Of a DNA stretch of 35,429 nucleotides, positions 9,046-16,364 are shown in pieces. Under the pieces are notes generated by a model. That model worked only from the letters and a program-made list of their open reading frames with translations. It ran no database searches and was not told the DNA's origin. The stretch is taken from positions 1 to 35,429 of the forward strand of contig NZ_JAAEDH010000029.1 in NCBI RefSeq assembly GCF_018128965.1, given 5' to 3'. Positions within the stretch are counted from its first letter, which is position 1. Every line of letters starts with the position of its first letter. The position numbers and the translations under genes are program-made. Source of the DNA: Plastoroseomonas arctica (GTDB taxonomy: Bacteria > Pseudomonadota > Alphaproteobacteria > Acetobacterales > Acetobacteraceae).

Positions 9046-9369
9046 TTATCGAGGACCGGCCGGCGCGGATGGATCGCACGGTGGCAAGTCCAGCTGCTCG
9101 ATAAATGGTTCGACGATATCCCAGTTCTGCCCATCCGCCGTCTCGAACGGCGCCATGGGATGAGCCTCTCCCGTGCAAGAATCCACGATCACGACGAAGT
9201 TGCGATGGATGCTGCTGGTCTGCCGGAACGTGCCTGTTTCATGGGTAACCTGTCGTCCAGGCGGCGCCGTGCGGGTGACGGCATAGACGAGGCGGCCGCC
9301 ACGAAGGCGCTCGGGCCTGACCCTCGGCGTGCTCTGCGAGGGTCTGTCGCAGTTGTCTTGTTCCGCCAT
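9046..9369 (-). CDS. Hypothetical protein, 107 aa
   Basis: The frame from the ATG at 9369 gives MAEQDNCDRPSQSTPRVRPE, then an RLRGGRLVYAVTRTAPPGRQ segment and a C-terminal half ending PFIEQLDLPPCDPSAPAGPR. It has no signal peptide, no membrane helix and no motif I recognise. A longer in-frame version (to 9522) would begin inside a GC-rich twin hairpin and is less likely. The alternating charged and hydrophobic pattern looks like a real soluble protein. The ribosome binding site is weak and a spurious frame in GC-rich DNA remains possible. It stands alone, between the transposase-derived gene and the divergent amidase operon. Confidence 0.42.
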   Translation of the reverse strand: MAEQDNCDRPSQSTPRVRPERLRGGRLVYAVTRTAPPGRQVTHETGTFRQTSSIHRNFVVIVDSCTGEAHPMAPFETADGQNWDIVEPFIEQLDLPPCDPSAPAGPR

Positions 9370-9418
9370 GGCCTGGAAGGTAGTGCACGACAGACGCCCA
9401 TTACATCTGACGCGGGGT

Positions 9419-9467
9419 CCGGGGAGGCCGCGCCTCCCCGGCGAGGTTGCAGGGGCAGCGCCCCTGC
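9419..9467. repeat. Twin GC-rich hairpin (REP-like element)
   Basis: Two perfect inverted repeats stand side by side. The first is a 10-bp stem (CCGGGGAGGC / GCCTCCCCGG, loop CGC; 9419-9441). The second is an 8-bp stem (GCAGGGGC / GCCCCTGC, loop AGC; 9449-9467). They are separated by 7 nt (CGAGGTT) in the intergenic space before the amidase operon. Paired short palindromes of this type are typical of REP-like intergenic elements. Only one copy lies in this window. Confidence 0.6.
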
Positions 9468-9524
9468 CGCTTTCTTCGGCACGGCCATTGCTACGCTCCA
9501 CCCAAGCCACCCCGGAGCGCATTG

Positions 9525-9725
9525 ATGAGCCCCCCCGAATTCGACGCCGAGGCCTATGCGCGCGAGACAGCGCGCCTCATCCGCTTGCCCATCGATGCGG
9601 CGCACCTGCCCGGCGTGGTGCAGAATCTGCGCCTCGCCGCCCGCATGGCCGCGATGATCGAGGCCCGCGCCCTCCCGCGGGACGTGGAGGCCGCCCCCGT
9701 CTTCATCGCCGGCCGCCGCGCGTGA
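9525..9725 (+). CDS. atzG: AtzG-like small subunit of an amidase
   Basis: This 66-aa protein has a GGAG ribosome binding site 8 nt before the ATG. It is helical, with an IRLPIDAAHLPGVVQNLRLAARMAAMIEA core. This resembles the DUF4089/AtzG family, small GatC-like proteins that clasp an AtzE-type amidase. The stop codon overlaps the GTG start of the amidase gene (GTGA), which strongly implies a stoichiometric complex. In Pseudomonas the AtzG-AtzE complex hydrolyses 1-carboxybiuret; the substrate here cannot be inferred from the sequence alone. Confidence 0.8.
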   Translation: MSPPEFDAEAYARETARLIRLPIDAAHLPGVVQNLRLAARMAAMIEARALPRDVEAAPVFIAGRRA

Positions 9726-11128
9726 CATCCGCCGCCACCATCGCGCGTGCCGTCCGTGCGGGCGAGACCACCGCTGCCGCCGTCGCCGAGGCCGCGCTGT
9801 CCACCATCGCCGCGCGCGATCCGGCGCTCAACGCCTTCACCACCATCACCGCCGACCGCGCGCGCGCCGAGGCCGCCGCCGTCGATGCCGCCATCGCGCA
9901 GGGCCGCGACCCCGGCCCGCTCGCCGGCGTGCCGGTGGCGGTGAAGAACCTGTTCGACCTCACCGGCATCGTCACCGTCGCAGGCTCCAAGATCGACCGC
10001 GACCGCGCGCCGGCCAAGGCCGATGCCTACCTGGTGAGGCGCATGCAGGAAGCGGGCGCCATCATGTGCGGCGCGCTGAACATGGATGAATACGCCTATG
10101 GCTTCACCACCGAGAACGCGCATGACGGGCCCTGCCACAACCCGCATGACCTCACGCGCATCGCCGGCGGCTCCTCGGGCGGATCGGCCGCGGCGGTGGC
10201 CGGGGGCCTGGTGCCGATCACGCTGGGCTCGGACACCAACGGCTCCATCCGGGTGCCGTCCTCGCTGTGCGGCATCTGGGGGGTGAAGCCCACCTATGGG
10301 CGGCTGTCGCGCGGTGGCAGCACCATGTTCGCGGCCAGCTTCGACCATCTCGGCCCCTTCGCGCGCACGCTCGAGGACCTGGCACTCGTCTACGACGTGC
10401 TGCAGGGCCGCGACGCGGACGACCCCCCCCAGACCTGGCACGGCCTCGCACCGGTCCTGCCGGGGCTGGAGGGCGGCATCGCCGGGCTGCGCATCGCGGT
10501 CGCGGACGGGCATTTCGCGGAGGGTGGCCACCCCGAGGCCTTCGCCGCCGTGGCGCTGGTCGCCGAGGCGCTGGGCGTCGGCGCGCGGGTGACGCTCCCC
10601 GATGCCGCGCTCGGCCGCGCCGCCGCCTTCCTCATCACCATGTGCGAGGGCGCGAACCTGCACATGGAGAACCTGCGCACCCGCGCGGCCGATTTCGACC
10701 CCGGCACGCGGGACCGCTTCCTCGCCGGTGCCCTGCTGCCGGCGCATTGGCTCAGCCAGGCGCAGCGGATGCGGCAGGCCTACCGAGAGGGTGTCGCGCG
10801 CGTGTTCGAGGAGGTGGACGTGATCCTCGCCCCGGCGACGCCGTTCTCCGCCACGAAGATCGGCCAGGCGATGGTCTCGATCGATGGCGTGGAGATGCCG
10901 GTGCGGCCGAACCTGGGCGTCTTCACCCAGCCGATTTCCTGCATCGGGCTGCCGGTGGTCTGCGCGCCGCTGGCCGAGCCCGCGCGCGCCGGCACACCGG
11001 GGGGCTTGCCGATCGGCGTGCAGATCATCGCCGCACCCTGGCGCGAGGATCTGTGCTTCCGCGTCGCACGCGCGCTCGAAGCGGCGGGCATCTGCGCCGC
11101 GCCACCGGTTAAGGGAGATGTCGCGTGA
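9722..11128 (+). CDS. atzE: AtzE-family amidase
   Basis: The GTG at 9722 overlaps the atzG stop and gives 468 aa, the usual length. The amidase-signature Ser-cisSer-Lys triad is visible: K75 in VAVKNLFD, the GGSSGGS loop at about 149-155 (S151) and the nucleophile region GSDTNGSIR (S175). Other family blocks are [18 protein letters not shown] and, at the C-terminus, [18 protein letters not shown]. It should hydrolyse a C-N amide bond; the best-characterised relative acts on 1-carboxybiuret in cyanuric acid degradation. No cyanuric acid hydrolase or biuretase genes are next to it. A role in urea, ureide or pyrimidine nitrogen salvage is equally possible. Confidence 0.88.
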   Translation: MTSAATIARAVRAGETTAAAVAEAALSTIAARDPALNAFTTITADRARAEAAAVDAAIAQGRDPGPLAGVPVAVKNLFDLTGIVTVAGSKIDRDRAPAKADAYLVRRMQEAGAIMCGALNMDEYAYGFTTENAHDGPCHNPHDLTRIAGGSSGGSAAAVAGGLVPITLGSDTNGSIRVPSSLCGIWGVKPTYGRLSRGGSTMFAASFDHLGPFARTLEDLALVYDVLQGRDADDPPQTWHGLAPVLPGLEGGIAGLRIAVADGHFAEGGHPEAFAAVALVAEALGVGARVTLPDAALGRAAAFLITMCEGANLHMENLRTRAADFDPGTRDRFLAGALLPAHWLSQAQRMRQAYREGVARVFEEVDVILAPATPFSATKIGQAMVSIDGVEMPVRPNLGVFTQPISCIGLPVVCAPLAEPARAGTPGGLPIGVQIIAAPWREDLCFRVARALEAAGICAAPPVKGDVA

Positions 11129-11502
11129 TCCTGAACGACCCGGCGACGCTCGCCGAAGTCACCGCGCAGTTCATGCGCTACGAGGCGGCGCTGACCACCA
11201 ACGACGTGGCGGTGCTCGACGAGCTGTTCTGGGACAGCCCGCTGACGCTCCGCTATGGCGCCACCGAAATCCTGCACGGCTATGACGAGATCAAGGCGTT
11301 CCGCGCCGGACGCTCCGGCCAGGGGCTCAAGCGCACCCTGCTGCGCACCGTCATCACCACCTACGGGACCGATTTCGCCACCTGCAACACCACCTTCCAG
11401 CGCGAGGGCAGCGACAGGATCGGCCGCCAGAGCCAGAGCTGGGCGCGCATCCCGGATGTGGGCTGGCGGGTGGTTGCGGCGCATGTCTCCCTGATGGGCT
11501 AG
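11125..11502 (+). CDS. atzH: AtzH/HpxZ-like protein (DUF3225)
   Basis: This 125-aa cone-fold (SnoaL/NTF2-like) protein starts at a GTG overlapping the amidase stop, with GGGAG upstream. Typical family blocks are [39 protein letters not shown] and the C-terminal QSQSWARI...[11 protein letters not shown]. AtzH-like and HpxZ proteins accompany AtzE/AtzG or oxalurate amidohydrolase genes and have been tied to small carbamoyl-like substrates. Here it completes a three-gene, fully overlapping atzG-atzE-atzH operon. Its stop codon shares a CTAG palindrome with the stop of the convergent lipoprotein gene. Confidence 0.85.
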   Translation: MILNDPATLAEVTAQFMRYEAALTTNDVAVLDELFWDSPLTLRYGATEILHGYDEIKAFRAGRSGQGLKRTLLRTVITTYGTDFATCNTTFQREGSDRIGRQSQSWARIPDVGWRVVAAHVSLMG

Positions 11503-11768
11503 CGCCGGCGCGCGCAGTCGAACACCACCACCTCGGGCAGGCCGAAGCTTACGTCGAGCAGGCTCGCATCGATGAGGCGGGAGGCGAGCATGGGGTCATC
11601 CAGCGCCGGCATCGCGCAGCTCTGCGTGGGCATGCGCGCCGCCACGCGGCCGCCGCGGCGGGCGAAGGCGTATTCGATCGGTCCGGCGATCTGGACGGGG
11701 CGGTCATCATAGTGTTGCGCACAGCCGGCGACGGCGAACAGCAAGGCGGGGGCGAGGCGGCGCATCAT
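11499..11768 (-). CDS. Small lipoprotein
   Basis: The 89-aa product begins [21 protein letters not shown] type II signal peptide with the lipobox FAVAGC predicts lipidation at C16, then about 73 residues exposed to the periplasm. The mature part contains two cysteines and no recognised domain. The gene is convergent with the AtzH-like gene; the two stop codons overlap within one CTAG. Two consecutive ATG codons (11768 and 11765) could serve as start; a GGAG lies 4 or 7 nt before them. Both ATGs and the sequence after GGAG lie in one arm of a perfect 13-bp inverted repeat, so translation may be controlled by RNA folding. Confidence 0.68.
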   Translation of the reverse strand: MMRRLAPALLFAVAGCAQHYDDRPVQIAGPIEYAFARRGGRVAARMPTQSCAMPALDDPMLASRLIDASLLDVSFGLPEVVVFDCARRR

Positions 11769-11799
11769 GAGGCTCCGGGTGCGGGTGCCTCATGATGCG
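11761..11799 (-). promoter_or_regulatory. Perfect 13-bp hairpin covering the lipoprotein start codon
   Basis: CGCATCATGAGGC (11761-11773) and GCCTCATGATGCG (11787-11799) are perfect reverse complements, separated by 13 nt. On the minus-strand transcript the 3' arm contains the tandem ATG ATG start of the lipoprotein gene. The GGAG that would bind ribosomes straddles the loop edge. The stem would hide the start codon when folded. A protein-binding operator is the alternative reading. Confidence 0.65.
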
Positions 11800-11856
11800 A
11801 GCGGGGCGTTACGAAAGCCTTTAGGTCGCGGCGATTCGACGTGTCGCCGCGGGCGG

Positions 11857-13779
11857 CTAGGGCCGGGCGGCCGCGACGAAGGCGGCCGCATCCTCGGGCA
11901 GCAGCAGCCGCGCCGCGACCAGCGAATCCGCCGCCGCCACCACCCGGTCCCGCGGGCGGCCAACGGCGCCATAGCGTTCGGCGAGCGACAGGCGCGGATC
12001 GCCCGCGGCGTCCCGCGCGGCACGCGTTTCGGCGAAGGCGAAGAAGCTGCCCTCGCGGTCGCACATCTCGGCGGCGAGTCCGGCACCGGCGTGGATGTTC
12101 CATCCGGTCTGAGTGCCGAGCGGCACGGCCAGGTCGGGCAGCAGGACGCCCGCGCGCTCATTGCCATCGGCGTCTACCGCCGGGACCAGCGGGCGCCAGG
12201 CGCGCTCGTCGCCACGGGTGCCGGCGACCCAGTCGAGCACCGGGGCGATCGGCGTGGCGAAGGGCGGGCGCACCGCGCCGGGGACGGGCGGGAAGGCCTC
12301 GAGCACCGCCGCCGCACTCACCAGCGTGCCGTCGGCGATGCGCGGCACCCGGCTCGCGGGCGGGGCCATGCCGCGCGTCGCCCAATCGTCGAGGGCCACC
12401 AGCAGCGCGCGCAGCAGCGGGCCGGAGGAGTGCGGGTTGTTCGGGTTCACGCAGCCACCGCGTGCGGTGGTGAGCCCGGCCCGCCCGCCATGCTTGGTGC
12501 CCGCCATCAGGAAGTGGCGCACATTCGCCGGCTCGGGCAGGTCGCGCAGCCCGGCGGGGTCCGTGTGGATCAGCGAGGCGCCCTTCTGCCAGTACTCGGT
12601 CGAGGTGTTGACCTCGAGGATGACCGGGTCGGAGCCATCGCCGCGCAGCAGCGCCGCCGTCTCGCCCGAGACCGGGTCCTCCGAGGCCGCATGCGCCATT
12701 GGGAACCAGTTCTCGGGGAAGGAGAAGTCCTCGTGCCAGGTGGCGGTGCGGTTGGGCTGGGCGAAGGCCTCGTTGATGAAGACGCGCCCCGCCCCGGCGA
12801 TATGGACCAGCATGCCGTCGAACAAGCGCCGCCCCGCCTCATCCGCGTTCATGCCCAGGCCGAGGTGGTGGCGCAGATAGCGCCCGGATTGCGAGATGCC
12901 GACCGCAAGCACGCCCGCGATCGGGATGTCCGCGACCGGGCTGCCCGCACCGGCGTGGCGCAGGTGTGAGACCAGGTCGCGCGTCGCGGCGAAGCCCATG
13001 CCGAGCGGCCGCGCGCCCATCGCCGGGTAGCGGAACTCATAGATCGAAAGCGGCTCGAACGCGGCGCCGCCGGGCAGGCGGATCGCCTGCGGCCCGGCAT
13101 ATTCGAAGGCGATGTCGCGCGGTGCATCGGCCCGCCCCCGGCGCACCGTGAGCCGCGCGAGCGCCGGGTTCGCATCGGCCAGTGGATAGGAGAGCGGTGC
13201 TGCTAGGCCATCCCCGCCCAGGCGCACGCCGAAGACGAACTCGTCGCGGATGGTGCGGATGACGTGGTTGAGCTCGGGCAGCGTGATGGTGAGGCTGCCG
13301 CCCTCGCGCGGCACATCCGGGTCCCACCCGTTCCAGACCAGCGTGTGTCCCAGACGCAGGGCGAGCGCATTGCCCACCGCACCCGCCGCCATGGCGTTCA
13401 TGGCGGGTTGCGGCGCCGTCGCGTCCTGCAGGTAGGCGAAGATCATCTTGCGGCCGCGATTGGTCACCTCATGCACCAGCCGGCCGGAGGCGCGGGCGGG
13501 GTCCTCGGGGCGCAGGATCTCGAACTGGGTGGTGTATTCGACCAGCCCCGCCGCGTTGCGGGGTGCGAGGTTGAGACCCTCGATGACCGCGTTGCGCGGG
13601 TCATTCGGGTCGAGCGCGCCGCGCGCGATGCCGCGGATGATGCGATAGGGCCCGGCGCCGAAATCCCGGCCGGCCGCGAAGGGCTCGGTGGCGGTGATCT
13701 CGATGCCGAGGATACGTGCCTGCGCCGCGGAGGCCGTCATCAGCAACGCCACGAGCAGGACCTTCCAGATGGGGGGCAT
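11857..13779 (-). CDS. Secreted alpha/beta hydrolase (Abhydrolase_10-like)
   Basis: The 640-aa protein has an excellent ribosome binding site (GGAGGA, 6 nt before the ATG) and a Sec signal peptide ending at about residue 21 (ASAAQA). A region around 285-305 carries the nucleophile elbow VGISQSGRYLRHH, with S296 as the probable catalytic serine. A GTKHGG motif and a long C-terminal part follow. The layout fits the large, poorly characterised family of secreted alpha/beta hydrolase domain proteins of proteobacteria and actinobacteria. Substrate unknown; an esterase or lactonase is most likely. It stands alone, 132 nt downstream of a LysR gene on the same strand; control by that regulator is not shown. 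Confidence 0.85.
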   Translation of the reverse strand: MPPIWKVLLVALLMTASAAQARILGIEITATEPFAAGRDFGAGPYRIIRGIARGALDPNDPRNAVIEGLNLAPRNAAGLVEYTTQFEILRPEDPARASGRLVHEVTNRGRKMIFAYLQDATAPQPAMNAMAAGAVGNALALRLGHTLVWNGWDPDVPREGGSLTITLPELNHVIRTIRDEFVFGVRLGGDGLAAPLSYPLADANPALARLTVRRGRADAPRDIAFEYAGPQAIRLPGGAAFEPLSIYEFRYPAMGARPLGMGFAATRDLVSHLRHAGAGSPVADIPIAGVLAVGISQSGRYLRHHLGLGMNADEAGRRLFDGMLVHIAGAGRVFINEAFAQPNRTATWHEDFSFPENWFPMAHAASEDPVSGETAALLRGDGSDPVILEVNTSTEYWQKGASLIHTDPAGLRDLPEPANVRHFLMAGTKHGGRAGLTTARGGCVNPNNPHSSGPLLRALLVALDDWATRGMAPPASRVPRIADGTLVSAAAVLEAFPPVPGAVRPPFATPIAPVLDWVAGTRGDERAWRPLVPAVDADGNERAGVLLPDLAVPLGTQTGWNIHAGAGLAAEMCDREGSFFAFAETRAARDAAGDPRLSLAERYGAVGRPRDRVVAAADSLVAARLLLPEDAAAFVAAARP

Positions 13780-13911
13780 GGTGTTCCTCCGCGCGGGTCT
13801 CGGCCCGCTGCGCGAAGGCTACGCCGGAACACGCCGGGCGCAAGGTTTGACGCGCCTCGCCGTCCCGATGATGCCGCAGCTCCCGTCGCGCGCGGCGCTT
13901 GACCGAGCGCG

Positions 13912-14841
13912 TCAGCGCAGACGGCTCGCGATGTAGTCGACGAAGACGCGCACCCGCGCCGGCAGGTTGGCACCGCCGAGGAACACCGCGTGGATCTGCT
14001 CGGCATCGCCGGGATTGAACGCCTCCAGCAAGGGCACCAGCCGGCCGGCGGCGAGGTCCTCCGCCACGCTGAACCGGCCGACGCGGGTGATCCCCACGCC
14101 GTCGCGCGCCAATTGGCCGAGCGTCTCGCCATTGTTGGCCTCGACATTGCCCTGGACCGTCAGCGCGTAGTCGCGCCCGTCCTTGCGGAAGGGCCAGACC
14201 GGTTCGGCGCGGCGGAAGTTGAAGTTCAGGCAATTGTGGTCATGCAGATCCTCGGGGATCCCCGGCGTGCCGCACCGGGCCAGGTAGTCGGGCGAGGCGA
14301 CGATGACGCGGCCCGTCTCGCCGATGCGCCGCGCGGTGAGCGGGCTGTCGGGCAGCAGGCCAAAGCGGATGGCCACGTCGGCCTGGCCGCCGGCGATATC
14401 GGCGATGGCGTCGGACAGGCTGATATCGACGAGAATGTGCGGATAGAGCCGGGCGAATTCACCCAGCAGGGGCACGATCAGCAGGCGCCCATGCGAGAAG
14501 GCGGCGCTCACCCGCAGCCGCCCGCGCGGCGCGCCCTGATCGGCGATCTGGCGTTCCGCGTCGTCGAGGTCGGCGAGGATTCGCCGCGCCGCGCCCAGAT
14601 AGGCCTGGCCCTCGGCTGTCAGGGTCAGCAGCCGGGTCGTCCGGACCATCAGGCGCACGCCGAGCCGCGCCTCGATCCGATCGATGGTCCGGCTGACCGC
14701 GGACGGCGTCAGGCCCAGGGCCCGTCCGGCGGCCGAGAAGCTGCCCCCCGCGACGGCCGTGGCGAAGACCGCGAGCTCACGGGCGCGATCCGGGCTGCCG
14801 ACCCGCAGCTTTGCGTCCACGACAAAACTGTTTGGCATCAT
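13912..14841 (-). CDS. LysR-family transcriptional regulator
   Basis: This 309-aa protein has a winged helix-turn-helix at residues about 20-80 (FATAVAGGSFSAAGRALGLTPSAVSRTIDRIEARLG). A periplasmic-binding-protein-like effector domain (about 100-305) follows, with typical PRGRLRVSA and GQADVAIRFG motifs. The subgroup resembles the CrgA/DsdC-like regulators of efflux or aromatic metabolism. It is divergent from an MFS transporter gene with 131 nt between, the classical arrangement in which LysR controls its neighbour. Three 15-bp direct repeats lie in that spacer. Effector not identifiable. Confidence 0.92.
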   Translation of the reverse strand: MMPNSFVVDAKLRVGSPDRARELAVFATAVAGGSFSAAGRALGLTPSAVSRTIDRIEARLGVRLMVRTTRLLTLTAEGQAYLGAARRILADLDDAERQIADQGAPRGRLRVSAAFSHGRLLIVPLLGEFARLYPHILVDISLSDAIADIAGGQADVAIRFGLLPDSPLTARRIGETGRVIVASPDYLARCGTPGIPEDLHDHNCLNFNFRRAEPVWPFRKDGRDYALTVQGNVEANNGETLGQLARDGVGITRVGRFSVAEDLAAGRLVPLLEAFNPGDAEQIHAVFLGGANLPARVRVFVDYIASRLR

Positions 14842-14921
14842 TCCTGTCTAATGCCGCCCCGGCAGGCTGTCCATCTGTGCATCGGCCCTCCCAGGGGGCA
14901 TGCGCGCCCGCCTGACCCACA

Positions 14922-14966
14922 CCGAACCTCTGCCCATCGAAACTCTGCCCACCGAAACTCTGAAAG
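14922..14966 (+). repeat. Three tandem 15-bp repeats before the MFS gene
   Basis: The units CCGAACCTCTGCCCA, TCGAAACTCTGCCCA and CCGAAACTCTGAAAG follow each other without a gap. They end 6 nt before the start codon at 14973. The third unit supplies a weak GAAAG ribosome binding site. They could be regulator half-sites or a replication-slippage product. Confidence 0.75.
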
Positions 14967-14972
14967 CCCGCC

Positions 14973-16148
14973 ATGAAACCCAACCTTCCCATCCTGGCCC
15001 TGGCCGTCGGCGCCTTCGGCATCGGCGTGACCGAATTCGCGCCCATGGGCATGCTGCCCATCATCGCCGCGGATCTGGGCGTCTCCATCCCGATCGCCGG
15101 GCTGCTGATCAGCGCCTATGCGTTCGGCGTCATGCTCGGCGCACCGCTGATGACGCTGACCACCGGGCGTGTGCCGCGTCGGACGCTGCTGATCGCCCTG
15201 ATGGCGATCTTCACGATCGGCAATGTGCTCGCCGCCATATCGACCAGCTATTCCATGCTGCTGACGGCGCGGGTCGTCACCTCGCTGAACCACGGCGCCT
15301 TCTTCGGCGTGGGCGCGATCGTCGCGGCAAGCCTGGTGGCGGAGAACCGGCGCGCGGGTGCCGTCGCCGCCATGTTCATGGGCCTGACCATCGCCAATGT
15401 CGTGGGCGTGCCGCTCGCGACCTGGGCCGCCGACCAGATCGGCTGGCGGGCCTCGTTCTGGGGCATCGCGGCGCTGGGCGTCGGTGCCATGGTTGCCTTG
15501 CGGCTGACCCTGCCGGCGCTCGCCGCGCCGAAGACCGGCAACGCCCTGGCCGAGCTGAAGGTGCTGGCGCGCGGCCCGGTGCTGACCGCCCTGGCGCTGA
15601 CGGTGATCGGGTCCAGCGCCATGTTCACGGTCTTCACCTACATCACGCCCATCCTGCAGCAGGTGACGCAGGCGTCGATCGGCTTCGTGACGGCGATGCT
15701 GGTGACCTATGGCGTTGGGCTGACGGTGGGCAACTGGCTCGGCGGCAAGTTCGCGGACCGGTCGGTCGACCGCACCCTGATCGTCACCCTGGCGTCGCTC
15801 AGCGCGGTCCTGGTCGCCTTCGCCTTCGCCATGCCCTTCGCAAGCGTCAGCGCCGGGCTGATCTTCCTGTGGGGTGTGGCGAGCTTCGCTCTGGTGCCGC
15901 CGCTGCAGCTGCGCGTGATGGCCGCCGCGGCGGATGCGCCGAACCTGGCATCCGCGGTCAACATCGGCGCGTTCAACCTGGGCAACGCCATCGGCGCGGC
16001 TTTGGGTGGGGCGGTCATCGCCTCGGGGATGGGTTTTCCCGCGGTTGCCCTGGCCGGCGCGGCTGCCTCGGCCACGGGGCTGGTCCTGCTGTTCCTGGTG
16101 CGCCGTCCGGCTCCGGCGCCAGGCAGGATTGCGTCAAGCCGGGTTTGA
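14973..16148 (+). CDS. MFS efflux transporter, DHA1 (AraJ/YdhP-like)
   Basis: The 391-aa product has twelve predicted membrane helices in two six-helix halves. The first helix carries the GVTEFAPMGMLPIIAADL motif typical of the arabinose/purine-ribonucleoside efflux group. Helix 2-3 has AYAFGVMLGAPLMT before VPRRTLL. This family exports sugars, nucleosides or drugs by proton antiport. The substrate is not predictable. Expression is probably controlled by the divergent LysR protein. After the stop, 16149-16333 shows nothing I can assign. Confidence 0.9.
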   Translation: MKPNLPILALAVGAFGIGVTEFAPMGMLPIIAADLGVSIPIAGLLISAYAFGVMLGAPLMTLTTGRVPRRTLLIALMAIFTIGNVLAAISTSYSMLLTARVVTSLNHGAFFGVGAIVAASLVAENRRAGAVAAMFMGLTIANVVGVPLATWAADQIGWRASFWGIAALGVGAMVALRLTLPALAAPKTGNALAELKVLARGPVLTALALTVIGSSAMFTVFTYITPILQQVTQASIGFVTAMLVTYGVGLTVGNWLGGKFADRSVDRTLIVTLASLSAVLVAFAFAMPFASVSAGLIFLWGVASFALVPPLQLRVMAAAADAPNLASAVNIGAFNLGNAIGAALGGAVIASGMGFPAVALAGAAASATGLVLLFLVRRPAPAPGRIASSRV

Positions 16149-16333
16149 CGAAGGCGTGGCACCCGTGCCGGGCGCCAGGATCCCACCGCGCCTGAGGCAA
16201 TGTGTCCGGCGCGGCGCGGCAGGGCCGACTGACAGGGCAAACAACTCCTGCCTGCCGGCATCCTGGCCTCGACGCGCCCCGCACGGCTGGGCGGATGCAG
16301 GCACGGCCCGCAGGCGACCTGCCTCGCCCATCT

Positions 16334-16361
16334 GGCGGGCGGCGGTGGTCCGCCGCCCGCC
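16334..16361 (-). terminator. Stem-loop after the autotransporter gene
   Basis: A perfect 12-bp stem (GGCGGGCGGCGG with CCGCCGCCCGCC) and a 4-nt loop sit 4 nt downstream of the autotransporter stop codon on the minus strand. There is no U-tract, so it may act by Rho-assisted termination or protect the RNA 3' end. It could also affect the convergent MFS transcript. Confidence 0.45.
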
Positions 16362-16364
16362 CGT

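Noticed and set aside
14922-14966. Short CRISPR-like array
   Set aside because: The three units are directly adjacent with no spacers between them and no cas genes are in the window.
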